Shown: positions 10,201-12,015 of the stretch, piece after piece
Layout: each line of letters starts with the position of its first letter
How positions within the stretch are numbered: the stretch's first letter is position 1
DNA from: Asterionellopsis glacialis
Lineage: Eukaryota > Bacillariophyta > Plagiogrammaphyceae > Rhaphoneidales > Asterionellopsidaceae
DNA length: 12,015 nt
Direction of reading: 5' to 3'
Assembly (NCBI GenBank): GCA_014885115.2
Contig: WKLE02003656.1
Location: forward strand, 6,465 to 18,479
Made by a program: the position numbers and the translations under genes
Notes under the pieces: generated by a model
What the model was told of the DNA's origin: nothing
The model's database searches: none
The model's input: only the letters and a program-made list of their open reading frames with translations

Positions 10201-11752
10201 TGCAATCGGTGCAAGTTATGCAATATTGTACTGGGCAGCAACCGTAGCAATTCCGAATCTCAGTTTTCAACTCATTATTCTGATTTCACCTCTGTTGTAC
10301 ATCACCGGGTCATTTATATTGATGATCGTTCTGAAGTTTGCGCAATCAATAGGGGGTGGTTTTACTGTCGGGACTTCGAAATTTTTTTCCTTCAAGTTCC
10401 TTTACTGGCACCTTCTCGCTGATATGATCTACTTCTGTACAAGTACTGTCCTATATCCAATGAGCGGGACGTTCATGTACTGTGCCTGGCTTCGTTTTAT
10501 GGGTGCAAGAGTTGGCAAGTCTGTGTTCATTTCCCCTGAAAATGGCGGCTTCAGGGAGATCGACTTCATGAACATTGGAGACAACTGCGTGCTCATGACA
10601 CCCAACATTCACGCTCATTACACCGATCACGGGCAGCTTCAGTTCTGTTCAATCATTCTTGAAGACAATGTGGAAATAAACTTTGGCGCGACGGTTATGC
10701 CACTGACTCAGTACCAAGAGAATTGTTGCCTTCGTCCTCATGCCGTTACGGTCAAAGGTCAAATATGCGAGAAGGGTCAAGAATATTTCGGTAATCCGTG
10801 CAAAGCGACAACCACTTCAGTTGAGTATGCTGCTATCTTGTTTCCAGGCCAAGGTAGTCAGTATCCCAATATGATGGACAAACTGAAGCACTTGCCTTAT
10901 GTGCAGGAGCTACTGTCAACTGCTGAGGATGTATTTGACTGGAATTTGCTCGAGGAGGAAGACATTTCCAATACTCTTTATGCACAGCCTCTCATGTTTA
11001 TTGCAGGTTTGTCGCACGCAGAGCAGATGAAGCAAACGCATCCTACAATGTTCACCAGGGTAAAAGCTGTCGCTGGATTCAGTCTTGGGGAAATCACTGC
11101 ATTATGTTTCTCTGGTGCGATTACTGTCGTTGACGCCATAAGACTTATAAAGCTACGATCAGAAGCAATGGCGGCTTGTAACGGTGGAGCAATGTGCAAT
11201 GTTAGGGGGCTTTCCCTCCGAGAAACGAAATTGCTCTGCCACAAGTCAGGCTGTGCCATTGCCAATATCATTTGCAATCACCAGGACAAGGATAAGTTTG
11301 AATACAACATTTTTGTTTGTGCAGGCACTGCCAAAGGGATAAATTCACTCGTGAGCACTGTTGAATCTAAGGGTGGTAAGGCGAAGCAGCTGAGAGTATC
11401 AGGTGCTTTCCATTCCAAACACATGCTTGCCGCACAGCGACGTCTTGCAAAAGTTTTTGACAGTATCGATGTCACGCTTCCGGAAGATAAACTCATCTAT
11501 TGCAATGTAACTGGGCGTCCTTACAAATCCGCGAAGGATATCAAGTACAATTTGAAACAACACATCACTAGCCCTGTGCTGTGGCATTCTACAGTCCAAT
11601 CACTTGCCGAAGAAGAAGGAGTGACAACTTTTGTGGAGTGTGGCCCGATGAATGTTCTTTCTAAGACTGTTCAGGTAATACTGAAGGGTGCATCAGGGTC
11701 TGACGAGGAGAGTCAACAAAACAAAATTACAATTTTGCACAGTGATGATTAG
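3440..11752 (+). CDS. Hybrid megasynthase: TEII-ACP-C-A-PCP-Pls membrane region-MAT (10 exons)
   Basis: Predicted exons are 3440-4786, 4870-5999, 6095-6172, 6261-6719, 6795-7180, 7285-7624, 7712-8166, 8261-9160, 9270-9502 and 9596-11752. The introns are 75-109 nt, all GT-AG. The total of 7485 nt keeps one frame and encodes about 2494 residues. Splices fall inside recognisable motifs and restore them: A3 SGTTGLPKG across the intron at 6720-6794, the A5 GPTE region at 7181-7284 and A8 GYRIEIGD at 7625-7711. Domains are thioesterase 1-277, carrier 295-373 (Ser331), condensation 386-825, adenylation 852-1328, carrier 1340-1418 (Ser1377), six-TM/three-beta-helix Pls-like region 1426-2180, and malonyl transacylase 2185-2494. 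The ATG at 3440 is where free-standing type II thioesterases start, and no targeting peptide precedes it. The product is unknown. The acceptor of intron 8 is ambiguous (9212 or 9269). Confidence 0.85.
4322..4558 (+). other. Carrier protein domain 1
   Basis: Residues about 295-373 form a phosphopantetheine carrier. The motif FFNELGGTSLD carries the attachment serine Ser331 (nt 4430-4432), and helix-like HIRAAFAKALG precedes it. No adenylation or other loading domain lies upstream, so it must be charged in trans or by the transacylase at the far C-terminus. Confidence 0.85.
4595..5999 (+). other. Condensation (C) domain
   Basis: Residues about 386-825 span intron 1. The core motif HHVGADG (His519, His520, Asp524, Gly525) keeps the full HHxxxDG catalytic signature. 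YPASPGQEQM is the C1 motif, IGVAIANRQHEGLDKLVGYMAN matches C5 in shape, and DVPFHEVCEEI followed by SVFQAMFALQ matches C6-C7. The Arg that usually ends the C5 motif is replaced by Val. The domain should join the acyl group on carrier 1 to the substrate on carrier 2. Confidence 0.85.
6261..7957 (+). other. Adenylation (A) domain with an atypical substrate pocket
   Basis: Residues about 852-1328 are spread over exons 4-7. The core is intact: A3 YYTSGTTGLPKG (Ser1005, Lys1012), A5 GPTE (1135-1138), A6 GELWVAGDNVANGYLNR, A7 YKTGDL (1217-1222), A8 GRRDKQIKLNGYRIEIGD, A9 LPTYMVP and A10 NRKVD with the catalytic lysine Lys1316. The A4 pocket is unusual: the FDASVWE-type motif reads FIMSIRQW (1048-1055), so the position of Asp235 of GrsA, which binds the alpha-amino group, is Ile1049. 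A substrate other than a normal alpha-amino acid is likely. Confidence 0.85.
7205..7225 (+). repeat. GTT trinucleotide run in intron 5
   Basis: A short imperfect GTT/GCT microsatellite lies inside the intron 7181-7284, upstream of its acceptor. It is not translated in the predicted mRNA. Confidence 0.6.
7989..8319 (+). other. Carrier protein domain 2 (PCP)
   Basis: Residues about 1340-1418 are split by intron 7 (8167-8260). The motif DNFFSRGGTSLTA holds the attachment serine Ser1377 (nt 8100-8102), and TYQTIASFSEHLES is the closing helix, matching the usual 'PTIAELA' end. It directly follows the A domain and should hold its activated substrate. Confidence 0.85.
8340..10806 (+). other. Pls-like membrane region: 6 TM segments and 3 left-handed beta-helix domains
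   Basis: Residues about 1426-2180. TM1 and TM2 lie at about 1443-1469 and 1473-1503. Beta-helix 1 (1553-1658) starts RLLGAKIGSG and ends LGGSPAK. TM3 (1673-1697) and TM4 (encoded from about 9295) follow. Beta-helix 2 begins KLLGAKIGAK at 9629. TM5 and TM6 lie at about 1962-1992 and 2000-2024. Beta-helix 3 begins RFMGARVGKS and ends YFGNPCKA near 10804. This TM pairing around three soluble units is the layout of epsilon-poly-lysine synthetase Pls and of the NRPS terminal domain of unknown function (TIGR02353). In Pls the three soluble domains catalyse iterative peptide-bond formation. An acidic, polar linker (about 1898-1958) precedes TM5. Confidence 0.8.
10820..11752 (+). other. C-terminal malonyl-CoA:ACP transacylase (MAT) domain
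   Basis: Residues about 2185-2494 form a FabD/MCAT-type acyltransferase: LFPGQGSQ (2191-2198), the nucleophile motif GFSLGE with Ser2272, Arg2297 in KLRSEAM, GAFHSKHM with His2382, and VECGPMNVLS near the end. The usual His before the nucleophile is Phe, as plant MCATs have GLSLGE. The retained Arg and the AFHS motif suggest malonyl rather than methylmalonyl or acetyl. It follows the membrane region in the same exon without a stop or intron, so the fusion is direct. A short acidic tail ends at the TAG of 11750-11752. No ketosynthase is present to use a malonyl unit in the normal way. Confidence 0.85.
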
Positions 11753-12015
11753 AACTCACCTGAAGTTGGATGATGGGGACATTTGGGCCAGCCGCCAGCA
11801 CCACATCTCAACACCATTCGTATCAAGCGCCGTCGACGTTGGTCCCTTGCTTGATGCACCAGCTCCTTCGACAATATTGATGACATCATATTTTAACCCT
11901 TTGACCACCAAAATTGTCTCACTTCAATATATCGAATTGAGATTTTGCCTAAGTAATTATTTTTCTCGATTTTTTTATTGATGTAACGACCAAGCATGCA
12001 CACCCGCGTTTTTTT
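11753..12015. other. 3' flank of the megasynthase gene, no gene seen
   Basis: These 263 bp after the TAG stop become AT-rich with T-runs near 11961-11978 and at the window end. No AATAAA signal, RNA gene or domain-bearing frame was found. It probably holds the 3' UTR and transcription end. Confidence 0.5.

Noticed and set aside
3440..11752. Bacterial contamination or several separate bacterial genes
   Set aside because: Nine GT-AG introns each restore a conserved domain frame, which is not expected in bacterial DNA.
3440..11752. Type I fatty acid or polyketide synthase
   Set aside because: There is an acyltransferase and carriers but no ketosynthase, ketoreductase, dehydratase or enoyl reductase motif anywhere in the window.
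3440..11752. Domoic acid (dab) cluster of diatoms
   Set aside because: No terpene cyclase-like, oxygenase or P450 gene is present; the content is NRPS-like and ureide catabolism.
11688..11981. Open frame of 97 codons across the 3' end
   Set aside because: It overlaps the MAT C-terminus in another frame and has no recognisable motif.

Overview
The window looks like nuclear DNA of a eukaryote. Both long coding regions are split by short introns (mostly about 75-140 nt) with GTAAG/GTGAG donors and pyrimidine-rich AG acceptors. The compact introns and the gene content (PuuE-type allantoinase, plant-like malonyl transacylase) suggest a microalga, most likely a diatom or other stramenopile. That assignment is inference, since no marker gene is present. 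All splice sites below were chosen by eye from donor/acceptor motifs, frame continuity and domain continuity.

Minus strand, 2496 to 152: a five-exon gene for a fused ureide-catabolism protein of about 633 residues. It has an acidic N-terminal extension, a ureidoglycolate lyase (AllA-like) domain, then a PuuE-type allantoinase domain of the polysaccharide-deacetylase fold. At its 3' end, 1-180 on the same strand, a WD40-repeat reading frame begins and runs off the window. It either overlaps the stop of the ureide gene or is joined to it by a small intron.

2497-3439: a shared divergent 5' region of about 940 bp. It is packed with GTAC-centred palindromic motifs (23 GTAC by hand count in 2579-3302), including a 17-mer at 2954-2970 that recurs as its exact reverse complement at 3057-3073.

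Plus strand, 3440 to 11752: one ten-exon gene for a megasynthase of about 2494 residues. The domain order is type II thioesterase, carrier protein 1, condensation, adenylation, carrier protein 2, a Pls-like membrane region (six transmembrane segments alternating with three left-handed beta-helix domains), and a malonyl-CoA:ACP transacylase. The adenylation-carrier-Pls part resembles bacterial epsilon-poly-lysine synthetase. The full combination, with a N-terminal thioesterase, a standard condensation domain and a C-terminal malonyl transacylase but no ketosynthase, is unfamiliar to me and is the main find. A plausible model (inference): the transacylase charges carrier 1 with a malonyl-type unit, the adenylation domain charges carrier 2 with an unusual substrate, the condensation domain joins them, and the membrane region releases, polymerises or exports the product while the thioesterase edits.

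11753-12015: AT-rich 3' flank with no recognisable gene.
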